Assembly: GCA_019749945.1 (NCBI GenBank) | Contig: JAIEPF010000007.1 | Span: forward strand, 211,032 to 275,031 | Direction of reading: 5' to 3' | Length of the DNA stretch: 64,000 nt | Source: Burkholderiales bacterium | Lineage (GTDB): Bacteria > Pseudomonadota > Gammaproteobacteria > Burkholderiales > SG8-41 | Notes under the pieces: model-generated | The model's database searches: none | Told to the model about the DNA's origin: nothing | What the model saw: the letters and a program-made list of their open reading frames with translations, nothing else | Program-made: the position numbers and the translations under genes | In this document: positions 1-10,868 of the stretch, in pieces | How positions within the stretch are numbered: position 1 is the stretch's first letter | How the letters are laid out: each line of letters starts with the position of its first letter

Positions 1-377
1 GCGGCGCGGGTGCCGGCAACCGCATCCACGTAACGCCGGGTGAGGGTGGCCACGGCCGACAGCAGTTGCAGGAAATTCAGCGCACTGCGTTCCGCAGTCA
101 GAATGGCGCGCGAAGAGCCGGTGATGTCGCACACACGCGTGCCTGCCGTCACGCGCTCGCCGTCATGGGCCAGCCAGTGCAGGCGCGCGGCGGGATCGAG
201 GCGTTGCACGCAGGCCGCAAACCAGGCCGTGCCGCAGAGCACTGCGTCCTCACGGCAGACGACATGGGCCCGCGCGTCAGCAATGTCCGGCGTCAGCTGC
301 GCAGTCAGGTCGCCGCCGGCCACATCCTCCGCCAGCGCGGCGGTCACATTGCGTTCGATTTCAGGAGCCAGGATCAT
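1..377 (-). CDS. nadC: nicotinate-nucleotide pyrophosphorylase, N-terminal part (cut by window edge)
   Basis: Reading the minus strand from the ATG at 375-377 gives about 125 residues with no stop before the left edge. The protein starts MILAPEIERNVTAALAEDVA and contains GDLTAQLTP and TAERSALNFLQLLS, both typical of quinolinate phosphoribosyltransferase, which converts quinolinate and PRPP to nicotinate mononucleotide in NAD synthesis. The part seen is the N-terminal barrel-flanking domain and the start of the catalytic helices. No strong ribosome site precedes the ATG. It is divergent from the glutamate-synthase-like gene, with 77 bases between them. Identification is confident; the C-terminus is outside the window. 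Confidence 0.9.
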   Translation of the reverse strand, partial: MILAPEIERNVTAALAEDVAGGDLTAQLTPDIADARAHVVCREDAVLCGTAWFAACVQRLDPAARLHWLAHDGERVTAGTRVCDITGSSRAILTAERSALNFLQLLSAVATLTRRYVDAVAGTRA

Positions 378-454
378 GGGGGGCAATACGCTGTAATTAT
401 CGGCAAGCTGCTATAGTGCGGCAGGAATTCTAACCGACCGGCAGGGGAGCGCGC

Positions 455-1975
455 ATGGGCGAAATCATGGGTGTGCTGTCATATGGCATCGGCACGGTGC
501 TCGGCTTTGTGATCATCGGCTGGCTGGTTTTCATGATCATCCACGATGTCACCCAGAAAAAGCACACTGTCCTGCGCAATTATCCGGTCATCGGCCGGCT
601 GCGTTTTTTCTTCGAGGACCTCGGCGAATATTTCCGCCAGTATTTTTTCGCCAATGACCGCGAGGAAATGCCGTTCAACCGCGCAACCCGCGGCTGGGTC
701 TACAAAAGCGCGAAAAATGAAGGCGGCATCATCGGCTTCGGCTCGACCAATGACCTGAATTCGCCGGGCTCGATCCTATTCGTCAACCATCCCTATCCGG
801 TACTGGAGGAGGACCGCCTGCCGACACCGTCGGTGCTGATCGGCAACGGCTTTTGCGAACAGCCCTTCGAGGCCAAATCCATCGTCAACATCAGCGGCAT
901 GAGTTTTGGCGCGATTTCGCAGCCTGCGGTGGAAGCCTTGTCGCGCGGCGCTTTTGAGGCCGGGTGCTGGATGGACACCGGTGAGGGCGGGCTGTCGCCG
1001 TATCACCTGAGCGGCGGCTGCGACGTGATCATGCAGATCGGCACCGCCAAGTACGGCATCCGCGAAGTCGACGGCACATTTTCGCCGCAAAAAGCGAAGG
1101 AACTGGCGAAACACGTCAAGGCCTTCGAGATCAAGCTGTCGCAGGGCGCCAAACCGGGCAAGGGCGGCGTGCTGCCGGGTGAAAAAGTCACCGAGGAAAT
1201 CGCCCGCATCCGCGGCATACCGGCGGGGCAGGATTCGATCAGCCCGAATCGCCATCACGACATTGCCAATGTTGATGACCTGCTCGACAAGATTGCCTAT
1301 ATCCGCAACCTGACCGGCCGCCCGGTGGGCATCAAGACCGCGATCGGCGGCTGGGCCTTCATGAACGATCTCTGCGATGCCGTGCTGCGCCGCGGCCGCG
1401 AGTTCGCGCCGGACTTCATCGCCATCGACGGCGGTGAGGGCGGCAGCGGCGCAGCACCCCAGACGCTGATGGATCACATGGCGCTGCCGATCGCCGAGGC
1501 GCTGCCGCGCGTGGTTGATGCACTGATCCAGGCCGATCTGCGCGACCGGGTGCGCATCATCGCCGCCGGCAAGCTGGTGACCTCGGCCAAGGCGGCGTGG
1601 GCATTGTGCGTGGGCGCGGATTTCATCAACTCGGCGCGCGGTTTCATGTTTGCGCTGGGCTGCATCCAGGCGCTGCGCTGCCACCAGAACACCTGCCCGA
1701 CAGGCGTCACCACCCATAACAAGCGCCTGCAGCGCGGCCTTGTCGTCGCCGAGAAATACCTGCGCGTGGCCAATTACTGCAACAACATGAACAAGGAAAT
1801 CGACATGATTGCCCATGCCTGCGGCTGCCGCCACGCGCGGGAACTGAAGCGCGAGCATGTGCGCATCGTGCAGACCGCGAACCAGAGCATTGCGCTCAAC
1901 ATGCTGTATCCGTATCCGGAAAGCGGCACTCGAGGCCGGGCGACGGCGCAGAAATCTGCGGGCATGGCGGCCTGA
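455..1975 (+). CDS. FMN-binding glutamate synthase family protein, membrane anchored
   Basis: 506 residues. A hydrophobic N-terminal segment (about residues 5-30) is followed by a glutamate-synthase central/FMN-binding fold. It shows the cysteine set C-x5-C-x4-C near residues 405-416 (GCIQALRCHQNTCPTG), as in the 3Fe-4S site of GltB, and glycine-rich phosphate-binding stretches (IDGGEGGSGAAP). GltB's glutamine amidotransferase domain is absent, so this is the stand-alone family often annotated as a glutamate synthase-like oxidoreductase; the true substrate is not known from sequence. The start at 455 has GGGGAG six bases upstream; an in-frame ATG at 467 is an alternative. Confidence 0.85.
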   Translation: MGEIMGVLSYGIGTVLGFVIIGWLVFMIIHDVTQKKHTVLRNYPVIGRLRFFFEDLGEYFRQYFFANDREEMPFNRATRGWVYKSAKNEGGIIGFGSTNDLNSPGSILFVNHPYPVLEEDRLPTPSVLIGNGFCEQPFEAKSIVNISGMSFGAISQPAVEALSRGAFEAGCWMDTGEGGLSPYHLSGGCDVIMQIGTAKYGIREVDGTFSPQKAKELAKHVKAFEIKLSQGAKPGKGGVLPGEKVTEEIARIRGIPAGQDSISPNRHHDIANVDDLLDKIAYIRNLTGRPVGIKTAIGGWAFMNDLCDAVLRRGREFAPDFIAIDGGEGGSGAAPQTLMDHMALPIAEALPRVVDALIQADLRDRVRIIAAGKLVTSAKAAWALCVGADFINSARGFMFALGCIQALRCHQNTCPTGVTTHNKRLQRGLVVAEKYLRVANYCNNMNKEIDMIAHACGCRHARELKREHVRIVQTANQSIALNMLYPYPESGTRGRATAQKSAGMAA

Positions 1976-2004
1976 AGGGCAGCGCCGCTGGAATTCTTTA
2001 CAAG

Positions 2005-2020
2005 TTATTGATTTTATTGA
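2005..2020 (+). repeat. AT-rich dispersed motif, copy 1
   Basis: The sequence here is TTATTGATTTTATTGA, followed by a further AT-rich stretch to about 2036. It lies between the glutamate-synthase-like gene and clpB, about 40 bases upstream of the clpB heat-shock promoter. Three other exact or one-mismatch copies lie at 13818, 20118 and 29375, all on the same strand. The surrounding genome is GC-rich, so the motif stands out. Its function is unknown. Confidence 0.6.
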
Positions 2021-2057
2021 ATATTTTATATATTCCACGATGCCCCTCCGGCTCGTA

Positions 2058-2085
2058 TTGAAATTGGCCCGATAACGCCCCATTT
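2058..2085 (+). promoter_or_regulatory. sigma-32 (heat-shock) promoter of clpB
   Basis: TTGAAA at 2058-2063 (preceded by A; consensus CTTGAAA) is separated by 14 bases from CCCCATTT at 2078-2085, an exact match to the consensus CCCCATNT. The predicted start is about 30 bases before the clpB ATG. ClpB is a classical RpoH regulon member, so position and match agree. Confidence 0.85.
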
Positions 2086-2120
2086 CGTGAGTATTCGTAT
2101 TCACCGGCAATGGGATTGCA

Positions 2121-4721
<2,601 letters not shown>

Positions 4722-4801
4722 GTATTGCCGCAGGTCATTGAGCCAAGTGATTGTTTTTCCTGCACTGTCAAAATTGATGCAAAAAAGTCGCGGAAATATC
4801 G

Positions 4802-4830
4802 TTGACCTTGCTTGCAGGCAGGCGTAGAAC
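4802..4830 (+). promoter_or_regulatory. candidate sigma-70 promoter of the intergenic RNA
   Basis: TTGACC at 4802-4807 and TAGAAC at 4825-4830, spaced by 17 bases. Transcription would begin near 4837, just before a run of hairpins that ends in an intrinsic terminator. The -35 box is strong and the -10 box moderate. Confidence 0.45.
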
Positions 4831-4836
4831 TGCAAT

Positions 4837-5048
4837 CAGAAGTGCGCAGCACTGCGCATCCGGTACCAGATGCGCAGCGTGCGAAATCCCGGGCAACCGT
4901 CCGGGTATCGCCTGTCAAGGCGGCAGCCGCAAGCTGCAGCCGGCGCAAATCCGGAGTGGTGCAATGCCATTCATCAAAGGACGCCGCTCTATGGTGGCGC
5001 CGTGCCGGGCAACCGGCCAACAAAGCCCCGCTTCTGCGGGGCTTTCCA
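4837..5048 (+). ncRNA. candidate small structured RNA between clpB and the GGDEF-EAL gene
   Basis: The 490 bases between clpB and the next gene hold no convincing protein gene on either strand. They do hold a promoter-like sequence at 4802-4830 followed by successive inverted repeats: CTGCGCAT (4852-4859) with ATGCGCAG (4870-4877), CCCGG (4888-4892) with CCGGG (4901-4905), and GCAGC/GCTGC near 4924-4940. The series ends in a terminator hairpin at 5022-5045. This is the layout of a roughly 210-nucleotide independent sRNA. It could instead be an attenuated leader of the downstream gene. I do not recognise a known family; the c-di-GMP riboswitch core is not present. Confidence 0.4.
5022..5045 (+). 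terminator. intrinsic terminator hairpin
   Basis: A perfect 10-base stem, AAAGCCCCGC with GCGGGGCTTT, closes a TTCT loop. The T-run after it is short. It ends the candidate small RNA and lies 167 bases before the next coding start. Confidence 0.7.
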
Positions 5049-5211
5049 TGTCCGCATTGTTTTCGGGTCTGACCGCACTGCCGGAGAGCGGGCGCACTGT
5101 CGCGGTGCGTCGAGTGCGCCAGAGCCTGGTTTTTCGCGCAAAATGCCCCGGTTTTACGTAGTATTCCGGGGAAATTTGGGAACGATAGTTGCTAACTGTT
5201 GATGCGGCACC

Positions 5212-7386
5212 ATGAACTCCAACGATAACCCCGCCTTGCTGCTGCAGTCGCTCCGTATACAGGAAGCAGAGCTGACCCGCGCGCGCGAAGTGCTGCGTGA
5301 AAAAGAGCGCATGCTCACGACGCTGATGAGCAACCTGGAAGGCATGGTTTACCGCTGCCGCGACGACGAATTCTGGACCATGGAGTTTGTCAGTGACGGA
5401 TGCCGGACGCTGACGGGTTATCGAGCCGAAGAGCTGATCGGCAATGGCCGCATTTCATACGAAACCATCACCCATCCGGAAGACCGGCTTTGGGTGCGCG
5501 CCGCGATCCGCGGCGCACTGCAAGAACGCCGCCGGTTTTTTGTCGAGTATCGCATCGTTACCGCGGATGGCGTGGTCAAGTGGGTGTGGGAAACCGGCGT
5601 CGGCATTTATGCACCTGATGACAGGCTGGCCGCGATCGAAGGTTTTGTGCAGGATGTTTCCCGCAACAAAGCCGCCGAACATGCGCTGCGGCAGGCCGAG
5701 GAGCGTTATCGCGGCATTTTTGAAAATGCGGTGGAAGGCATCTTCCAGACTACGGCCGATGGCCAGTATCTGCGCGCCAATCCCGCACTGGCCCGCATCT
5801 ACGGCTACGACTCTCCGGCGGACCTGATGGCCAATCTCAGTAATATCGGCGGCCAGCTGTATGTCAATCCTGCGCAGCGCGGCGAGTTCGTGCGGCAGAT
5901 GCAGGAGCACGGAGCGGTCAAGAACTTCGTGTCGGAGGTGCGCCGCCGCGACGGCAGCGTGATCTGGATCACGGAAAACGGGCGCGCTGTCAGGGATGAG
6001 GACGGCAAGCTGCTGTATTACGAAGGCACGGTGGAAGACATCACCGAAAACCGGCGTTACCAGCAGCGCCTCGAACATCAGGCCACACACGATGCGCTGA
6101 CTGCGCTGCCCAACCGGTCGCTGCTCAGCGATCGCCTGCGGCAGGCCGTGGCTTACGCAAAACGCTACAACCAGATTGTCGCGGTGGTGTTCATCGATCT
6201 CGACAACTTCAAGCTGATCAACGACAGCCTCGGCCATGAAACCGGGGACAATCTGCTCAAAGCCATGTCGGAGCGCATGTGTGAAAACGTGCGCGGCAGC
6301 GATACCGTGGCCCGGCTCTCCGGGGACGAGTTCGTGATTCTGCTGCGCAACGAAAAAGCCGCCGATGACGTCACCGGAACGGTTCACCGCATCATCCGGG
6401 CCATCTGCCGGCCGTGGCGCGACCAGAACCAGGAAATCGTGGTCACCTGCAGCGCCGGCATCAGCCTGTATCCGCGCGACGGTGAAGACTCCGCGACCCT
6501 GCTCAAATACGCCGATGCGGCGATGTACCGGGCCAAGGAGCTGGGGCGCAACCAGATCCAGTTTTTCACCTCCGAAATGAACGCTGCGGTACGGCAGCGC
6601 CTTGATTTGCAGACGCGCCTGCACCGCGCGCTGGAGCAGGGCGAATTTGTGCTGCATTACCAGCCGAAAATGGATCTGGCCACCCGCACGGTCATCGGCA
6701 TGGAGGCCTTGCTGCGCTGGTTGCCGCCGGACGAACAGATGATCGGCCCTGATGTGTTCATTCCCCTGGCCGAGGAGAGCGGTTTTATCGTGCCGCTGGG
6801 GGAGTGGGTGCTGCGCGAGGCCTGTCGTTACACGCGGCAGCTGCATGATGCCGGATTCGGCCGCTTGCAGGTCGCGGTCAATATTTCTGCGCGGCAGTTC
6901 CATCAGCGTGACCTGACCCACAGGATCCGGGCGGTGCTGGAAGAAAGCGGGCTGGAGCCCGAATTCCTGCAGCTCGAACTGACCGAGAGCCTGGTCATGC
7001 ACGATGCCGAACATTTTGTCGCCACGCTGGAGGCCCTCGACCGGTTGGGTGTGCAACTGGCCGTTGACGATTTCGGCACCGGTTATTCCAACCTGGCTTA
7101 CCTCAAACGCTTTCCCGTCAGCCGCCTGAAGGTGGATCGTGCTTTTGTCCGCGACATCATCTCCGACCCCGATGATGCCACCATCGTCAAAGCCGTGATC
7201 TCACTGGCGCACAGCCTCGGACTGGGCGTGGTTGCCGAAGGTGTGGAGACCGCCGAACAGCTGGATTTCCTGGCGGCCAACAACTGCGACGAAATACAGG
7301 GTTACCTCATCAGCCGGCCGGTGCCGCCGGAGCAGTTTGAATTGTTTTTGCGCGACACACTCAAGCCACCGCTGGCCGCGGCCTAG
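5212..7386 (+). CDS. PAS-PAS-GGDEF-EAL cyclic-di-GMP signalling protein
   Basis: 724 residues, no signal peptide or membrane segment. A short coiled N-terminus is followed by two PAS/PAC sensor domains (about 35-150 and 160-280). A diguanylate cyclase domain follows, with signature SGDEF near 371, an accepted variant of GGDEF. A C-terminal phosphodiesterase domain has EALLRW near 498 and DDFGTGYSNLAYLKRFP. An RxxD sequence (RGSD) lies five residues before SGDEF, where the product-inhibition site occurs. Both catalytic domains look intact, so the protein could make or degrade c-di-GMP in response to a cytoplasmic signal. It overlaps the next, convergent gene by four bases. Confidence 0.93.
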   Translation: MNSNDNPALLLQSLRIQEAELTRAREVLREKERMLTTLMSNLEGMVYRCRDDEFWTMEFVSDGCRTLTGYRAEELIGNGRISYETITHPEDRLWVRAAIRGALQERRRFFVEYRIVTADGVVKWVWETGVGIYAPDDRLAAIEGFVQDVSRNKAAEHALRQAEERYRGIFENAVEGIFQTTADGQYLRANPALARIYGYDSPADLMANLSNIGGQLYVNPAQRGEFVRQMQEHGAVKNFVSEVRRRDGSVIWITENGRAVRDEDGKLLYYEGTVEDITENRRYQQRLEHQATHDALTALPNRSLLSDRLRQAVAYAKRYNQIVAVVFIDLDNFKLINDSLGHETGDNLLKAMSERMCENVRGSDTVARLSGDEFVILLRNEKAADDVTGTVHRIIRAICRPWRDQNQEIVVTCSAGISLYPRDGEDSATLLKYADAAMYRAKELGRNQIQFFTSEMNAAVRQRLDLQTRLHRALEQGEFVLHYQPKMDLATRTVIGMEALLRWLPPDEQMIGPDVFIPLAEESGFIVPLGEWVLREACRYTRQLHDAGFGRLQVAVNISARQFHQRDLTHRIRAVLEESGLEPEFLQLELTESLVMHDAEHFVATLEALDRLGVQLAVDDFGTGYSNLAYLKRFPVSRLKVDRAFVRDIISDPDDATIVKAVISLAHSLGLGVVAEGVETAEQLDFLAANNCDEIQGYLISRPVPPEQFELFLRDTLKPPLAAA

Positions 7387-8600
7387 AGCAGCCTGGTTTT
7401 GACCAGCACCTCCGAATGCAGGGTGCGGTGCACCGGGCATTTGTCGGCGATTTCCATCAGTCGTGCGCGCTGGGCGTCATCCAGATTGCCGGTGATGCTG
7501 ATTTCCCGTTCAATGCGGTCAATCTTTCCTTCCCGGGTTTCGCATTCGGCGCAATCCGCGGCGTGTATCTTGTCATGCCGCAGTCGCACCATGACCCGCT
7601 CCAGCGGCCATTTTTTCTGCCCGGCATACATGCGCAGTGTCATCGACGTGCAGGCGCCGAGGCTGGCCAGCAGCAGGTCGTAGGGTGAAAAACCAGAATC
7701 ATCGCCGCCGACCGCGGCCGGCTCATCCGCGCGCAGATGATGCGCGCCCGCGGTGATGTCCTGGGTAAAACGGCCGTCGCGGGTTTCGGTGACGGTAACC
7801 TCACCCGGTGCGGCAATGGGCGCCGGAGCGGCGCGCGGGCCGACATAACGGCTGGCCCAGGCGGCGATCACTGCCGCGACGTAGGCGGCGTCTGCCTTGG
7901 CCGTCAGCAGATGATCCGCCGTGTCGAGTGATACAAAACTTTTGGGGTGTTTGGCCGCGGCATAAATACGTGCCGCGTTTTCGATGTCGACCGTGGTATC
8001 GCGCGGGGAGTGGAATACCAGCAGCGCCTTGCGCAGGTGAGCGATGCGTTCGCCGTTGCCGTTCGCGGCCAGGTCATCGAGGAATTGTTTGCGGATGCGG
8101 AATTTGCGGCCGGCCAGCGTGACTTCGGCCTCGCCATGGTCGGCGATTTCCGAGGTTGCCGGGCCGAGCAGGTGCTGGACATGACCGGGATCGAAAGGCG
8201 CGCCGATGGTGGACACGGCGACGGTTTCGGCGATTTCACCGGCCGCAGCCAGCACTGCCGCACCGCCGAGACTGTGGCCGATCAGCACCCGCGGTGCCTG
8301 ATGATGTTCGCGCAACCATGCGGCTGCCGCCACCAGGTCGGCGACATTGGATGAGAAATTGGTATTGGCGAAATCGCCGGCGCTGCCGCCGAGGCCGGTG
8401 AAATCAAAACGCAGCACGCCGAAGCCGTGTTCGACCAGGGCCGTGCTGATACGGGCCGCGGCTAGTGTGTCTTTGGAGCAGGTGAAACAGTGTGCAAACA
8501 GGGCATAGGCAAGGGGCGTTGCTGCCGGCAGATCAAGGCGGGCAGCCAGCGGGGTGCCGAAAGCACCGGGGAAATGAATCTGATTGGCCTGCGTGGTCAT
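7383..8600 (-). CDS. bifunctional alpha/beta hydrolase - OsmC family protein
   Basis: 405 residues. The N-terminal half is a serine alpha/beta hydrolase (nucleophile elbow GHSLGG near residue 105). The C-terminal third is an OsmC/Ohr-type domain with the reactive cysteine in [10 protein letters not shown] and a second in ADKCPVH. Such fusions are annotated as hydrolase/OsmC proteins and are inferred to handle organic hydroperoxides or thioesters; the substrate is unknown. The start at 8600 has GGGAGA at proper spacing; a longer reading frame upstream lacks a ribosome site. Stop codons of this gene and the convergent GGDEF-EAL gene overlap. Confidence 0.88.
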   Translation of the reverse strand: MTTQANQIHFPGAFGTPLAARLDLPAATPLAYALFAHCFTCSKDTLAAARISTALVEHGFGVLRFDFTGLGGSAGDFANTNFSSNVADLVAAAAWLREHHQAPRVLIGHSLGGAAVLAAAGEIAETVAVSTIGAPFDPGHVQHLLGPATSEIADHGEAEVTLAGRKFRIRKQFLDDLAANGNGERIAHLRKALLVFHSPRDTTVDIENAARIYAAAKHPKSFVSLDTADHLLTAKADAAYVAAVIAAWASRYVGPRAAPAPIAAPGEVTVTETRDGRFTQDITAGAHHLRADEPAAVGGDDSGFSPYDLLLASLGACTSMTLRMYAGQKKWPLERVMVRLRHDKIHAADCAECETREGKIDRIEREISITGNLDDAQRARLMEIADKCPVHRTLHSEVLVKTRLL

Positions 8601-8725
8601 GAACGAATCTCCCTGTCTGGCGGTCTGTCTGCGTGACCGAGGTGACGACCTGCCCGGTGTGCGCCGGGTATGCAATGGTATTATTCCGGATTGCTGATCA
8701 GCTGATATATAAAGGAGAAAATCAA

Positions 8726-9709
8726 TTGAAATCAAAGGCTTGTAAAAACCAGGCCGCGTTCCTGCTGGCAGCGCTGCTCGCTGCCTTTGCCGTGCCGGTC
8801 GCGGCCCAAAACTATCCGGCGAAACCGGTGCGCATGATCATCCCGTTTTCCGCCGGCGGAGCCGCCGATGTGCCCGGTCGCATTGTCACGCAGAAACTGG
8901 GCGAAATGTTCCGCCAGCAGGTGGTTGTCGAAAACCGTCCCGGCGCCGGCTCCACGATCGGGGCCGATGTCGCCGCCAAGTCTGCGCCGGACGGCTACAC
9001 GCTGTTCATGATCAGCAATACGCATTTTGTCAGCGCGGCGCTGTATAAAAAACTGCCTTATGATTCACTGCATGATTTCACCCCGATCACCCAGATCACC
9101 AGCGCGCCCAATGTGCTGGTGGTGCATCCTTCGCTGCCGGCGAAGTCGGTGAAGGAACTGATCGCACTGGCCAAAGCCAGGCCCGGCCAGATTGATTACG
9201 CGTCCTCGGGCAACGGCAGCACCCAGCATCTGACCGGCGCGCTGTTTGCCAGCATGGCCGGCATCAAGATGACGCACATCCCGTACCGCGGCAGCGGTCC
9301 GGTGACGGCCGATCTGCTGGGAGGTCAGGTGCAGGTGGCGTTCCCCGGCATCGCCGGCATGCTGCCGCATATCAAAACCGGCAGGCTGCGCGCCCTCGGT
9401 GTCACGGGCGGCAAACGTTCGCCGGAATTGCCCAATGTGCCGACGATCGCCGAAGCCGGCGTCAAAGGTTACGAGATGGTGGCCTGGTTCGGCGTGGCGG
9501 GACCGAAGGGTCTGCCGCGGGACATCCAGATCAAACTTCATGGTGATCTGCTGCGTGTGCTGAAGGCGCCGGAAATGGCCGGCAGCCTGCAGGCCGTAGG
9601 CCAGGAGCCGGCATGGCAGGATACGCCGGAGAAATTCCTCGACTTCATGAAGGTCGAGGCGGCCAAGTGGGAAAAAGTCGTCAAGGCGAGCGGCGCGGAA
9701 GTCAACTGA
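8726..9709 (+). CDS. Bug-type tripartite tricarboxylate transporter receptor (1)
   Basis: 327 residues starting at TTG 8726, which has AAGGAG eight bases upstream; the reading frame extends further 5' but without a start signal. A signal peptide (cleavage after VAAQ) leads into the Bug core: YPAKPVRMIIPFSAGGAADV, VVENRPGAGSTIGAD, and the closing KWEKVVKASGAEVN. Bug proteins bind organic acids in the periplasm for TctAB-type transporters. No TctA or TctB gene is nearby, so it is an orphan receptor, as is common in Burkholderiales-type genomes. It is a close paralogue of the next gene. A GCTGATCAGC palindrome lies just upstream (about 8693-8702). Confidence 0.92.
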   Translation: MKSKACKNQAAFLLAALLAAFAVPVAAQNYPAKPVRMIIPFSAGGAADVPGRIVTQKLGEMFRQQVVVENRPGAGSTIGADVAAKSAPDGYTLFMISNTHFVSAALYKKLPYDSLHDFTPITQITSAPNVLVVHPSLPAKSVKELIALAKARPGQIDYASSGNGSTQHLTGALFASMAGIKMTHIPYRGSGPVTADLLGGQVQVAFPGIAGMLPHIKTGRLRALGVTGGKRSPELPNVPTIAEAGVKGYEMVAWFGVAGPKGLPRDIQIKLHGDLLRVLKAPEMAGSLQAVGQEPAWQDTPEKFLDFMKVEAAKWEKVVKASGAEVN

Positions 9710-9740
9710 TCCCGCACCGCAGCATCGCTGTCGGGCAGCA

Positions 9741-9768
9741 AACGCCGCATGACTGCGGCGTTTTTTTT
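9741..9768 (+). terminator. intrinsic terminator between the two Bug genes
   Basis: Stem AACGCCGCA/TGCGGCGTT with loop TGAC, followed by an eight-T run. It separates transcription of the first and second Bug genes. Confidence 0.9.
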
Positions 9769-9834
9769 GGCGCCTCGCCGCCAAATTGTTACCATTCCAG
9801 TCGAAGTTCAAATAACTATATATCGGAGGAGATG

Positions 9835-10803
9835 ATGAACAAGGTGTTCGCAGGAACTGCCGCGATTGCGGCCCTGGCAGTCACGCTGGTTTCGCCGGCT
9901 GCCGCACAAAGTTATCCGGAGCGCCCGGTGCGGATGATCATTCCGTTCGCGGCGGGTGGAGCGACGGACGTCCCCACCCGGCTGGCTTCAGCCAGGCTCG
10001 CGGAACGTCTGGGACAGCAGTTTGTGGTGGATAACCGGCCGGGCCAGGGTGGCGCGCTGGGCACTGCTGTGGCGGCCAAGGCGGAGCCGGATGGCTACAC
10101 GATCCTGCAGGTTGCCACACCCTTCGTGGTCAGCCCGCATGTCTACAGCAAGCTGTCGTACGACCCGCTGAAGGATTTTGTGCCGGTCACGCAGTTCGGA
10201 TCAGCGCCGAACGTGCTGGTGGTGCATCCCTCGCTGCCGGCAAAATCGGTGAAGGAACTGATCGCACTGGCCAAAAGCCAGCCGGGCAAACTTGACTGGG
10301 CCTCCTCCGGTACCGGAGGCGGCCAGCACCTGTTCGGTGAGCTGTTCATGGCAATGGCGGATATCAAGATCACCCATATTTCGTATAAAGGCAGCGGCGC
10401 AGCGGCAGCAGACCTGTTGGGCGGGCAGGTGAAAATCGGTTTTCCGGGCATTGCCATCGCCCTGCAGCACCACAAGACGGGCCGCCTGCTGGCACTGGCG
10501 GTAACAACCGCCCAGCGCTCGCAGCAGATGCCGGAGGTGCCCAGCATTGCCGAAGCGGGTGTGCCGGGTTACGAGGCTACCTTCTGGATGGGTATGGCAG
10601 TGCCGAAAGGCACACCAAAAAATATCATCGACAAACTGCACCGGGAAACCACGGCGCTGCTCAAATCGCCGGAACTGGTGGAGGGATTCAGGCGTGCCGG
10701 TACCGACACCGCGCCGTCCAATCCGGAACAATTCAGAAAGTTCATCCAGTCCGAATACGAGAAATGGGGAAAAGTCGTGCGCGCCGTGGGCATCAAGGCC
10801 TGA
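9835..10803 (+). CDS. Bug-type tripartite tricarboxylate transporter receptor (2)
   Basis: 322 residues with a signal peptide ending AAAQ and the Bug signature YPERPVRMIIPFAAGGATDV. Two ATGs stand in tandem at 9832 and 9835; GGAGG at 9825-9829 is best spaced for 9835. It is closely similar along its length to the preceding gene. Both contain the identical block APNVLVVHPSLPAKSVKELI, and the DNA there is also nearly identical, which suggests recent duplication or gene conversion. Terminators lie on both sides, so it is its own transcription unit. The ligand cannot be read from sequence. Confidence 0.92.
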   Translation: MNKVFAGTAAIAALAVTLVSPAAAQSYPERPVRMIIPFAAGGATDVPTRLASARLAERLGQQFVVDNRPGQGGALGTAVAAKAEPDGYTILQVATPFVVSPHVYSKLSYDPLKDFVPVTQFGSAPNVLVVHPSLPAKSVKELIALAKSQPGKLDWASSGTGGGQHLFGELFMAMADIKITHISYKGSGAAAADLLGGQVKIGFPGIAIALQHHKTGRLLALAVTTAQRSQQMPEVPSIAEAGVPGYEATFWMGMAVPKGTPKNIIDKLHRETTALLKSPELVEGFRRAGTDTAPSNPEQFRKFIQSEYEKWGKVVRAVGIKA

Positions 10804-10820
10804 AGCGGCTTGCCGCAATA

Positions 10821-10849
10821 AAAACGCCGCCGGCAGGGCGGCGTTTTTA
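10821..10849. terminator. bidirectional intrinsic terminator
   Basis: AAAACGCCGCC pairs perfectly with GGCGGCGTTTT, with T-runs readable on both strands. It serves the Bug gene on the plus strand and the TauD-like gene on the minus strand. Confidence 0.9.
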
Positions 10850-10868
10850 TTGGTTGCCGGTACAGGGT

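Noticed and set aside
4837..5048. c-di-GMP (GEMM) riboswitch controlling the GGDEF-EAL gene
   Set aside because: The conserved GEMM core and tetraloop receptor pattern could not be found, and the stretch ends in a terminator far from the start codon.
4802..5202. Three overlapping open frames between clpB and the GGDEF-EAL gene as possible small proteins
   Set aside because: They overlap in different frames, have no ribosome sites, and lie over hairpins and a terminator; the region reads as RNA, not protein.
5455..7056. Minus-strand frame of 533 codons over the GGDEF-EAL gene
   Set aside because: Same reason: antisense shadow without motifs or start signal.
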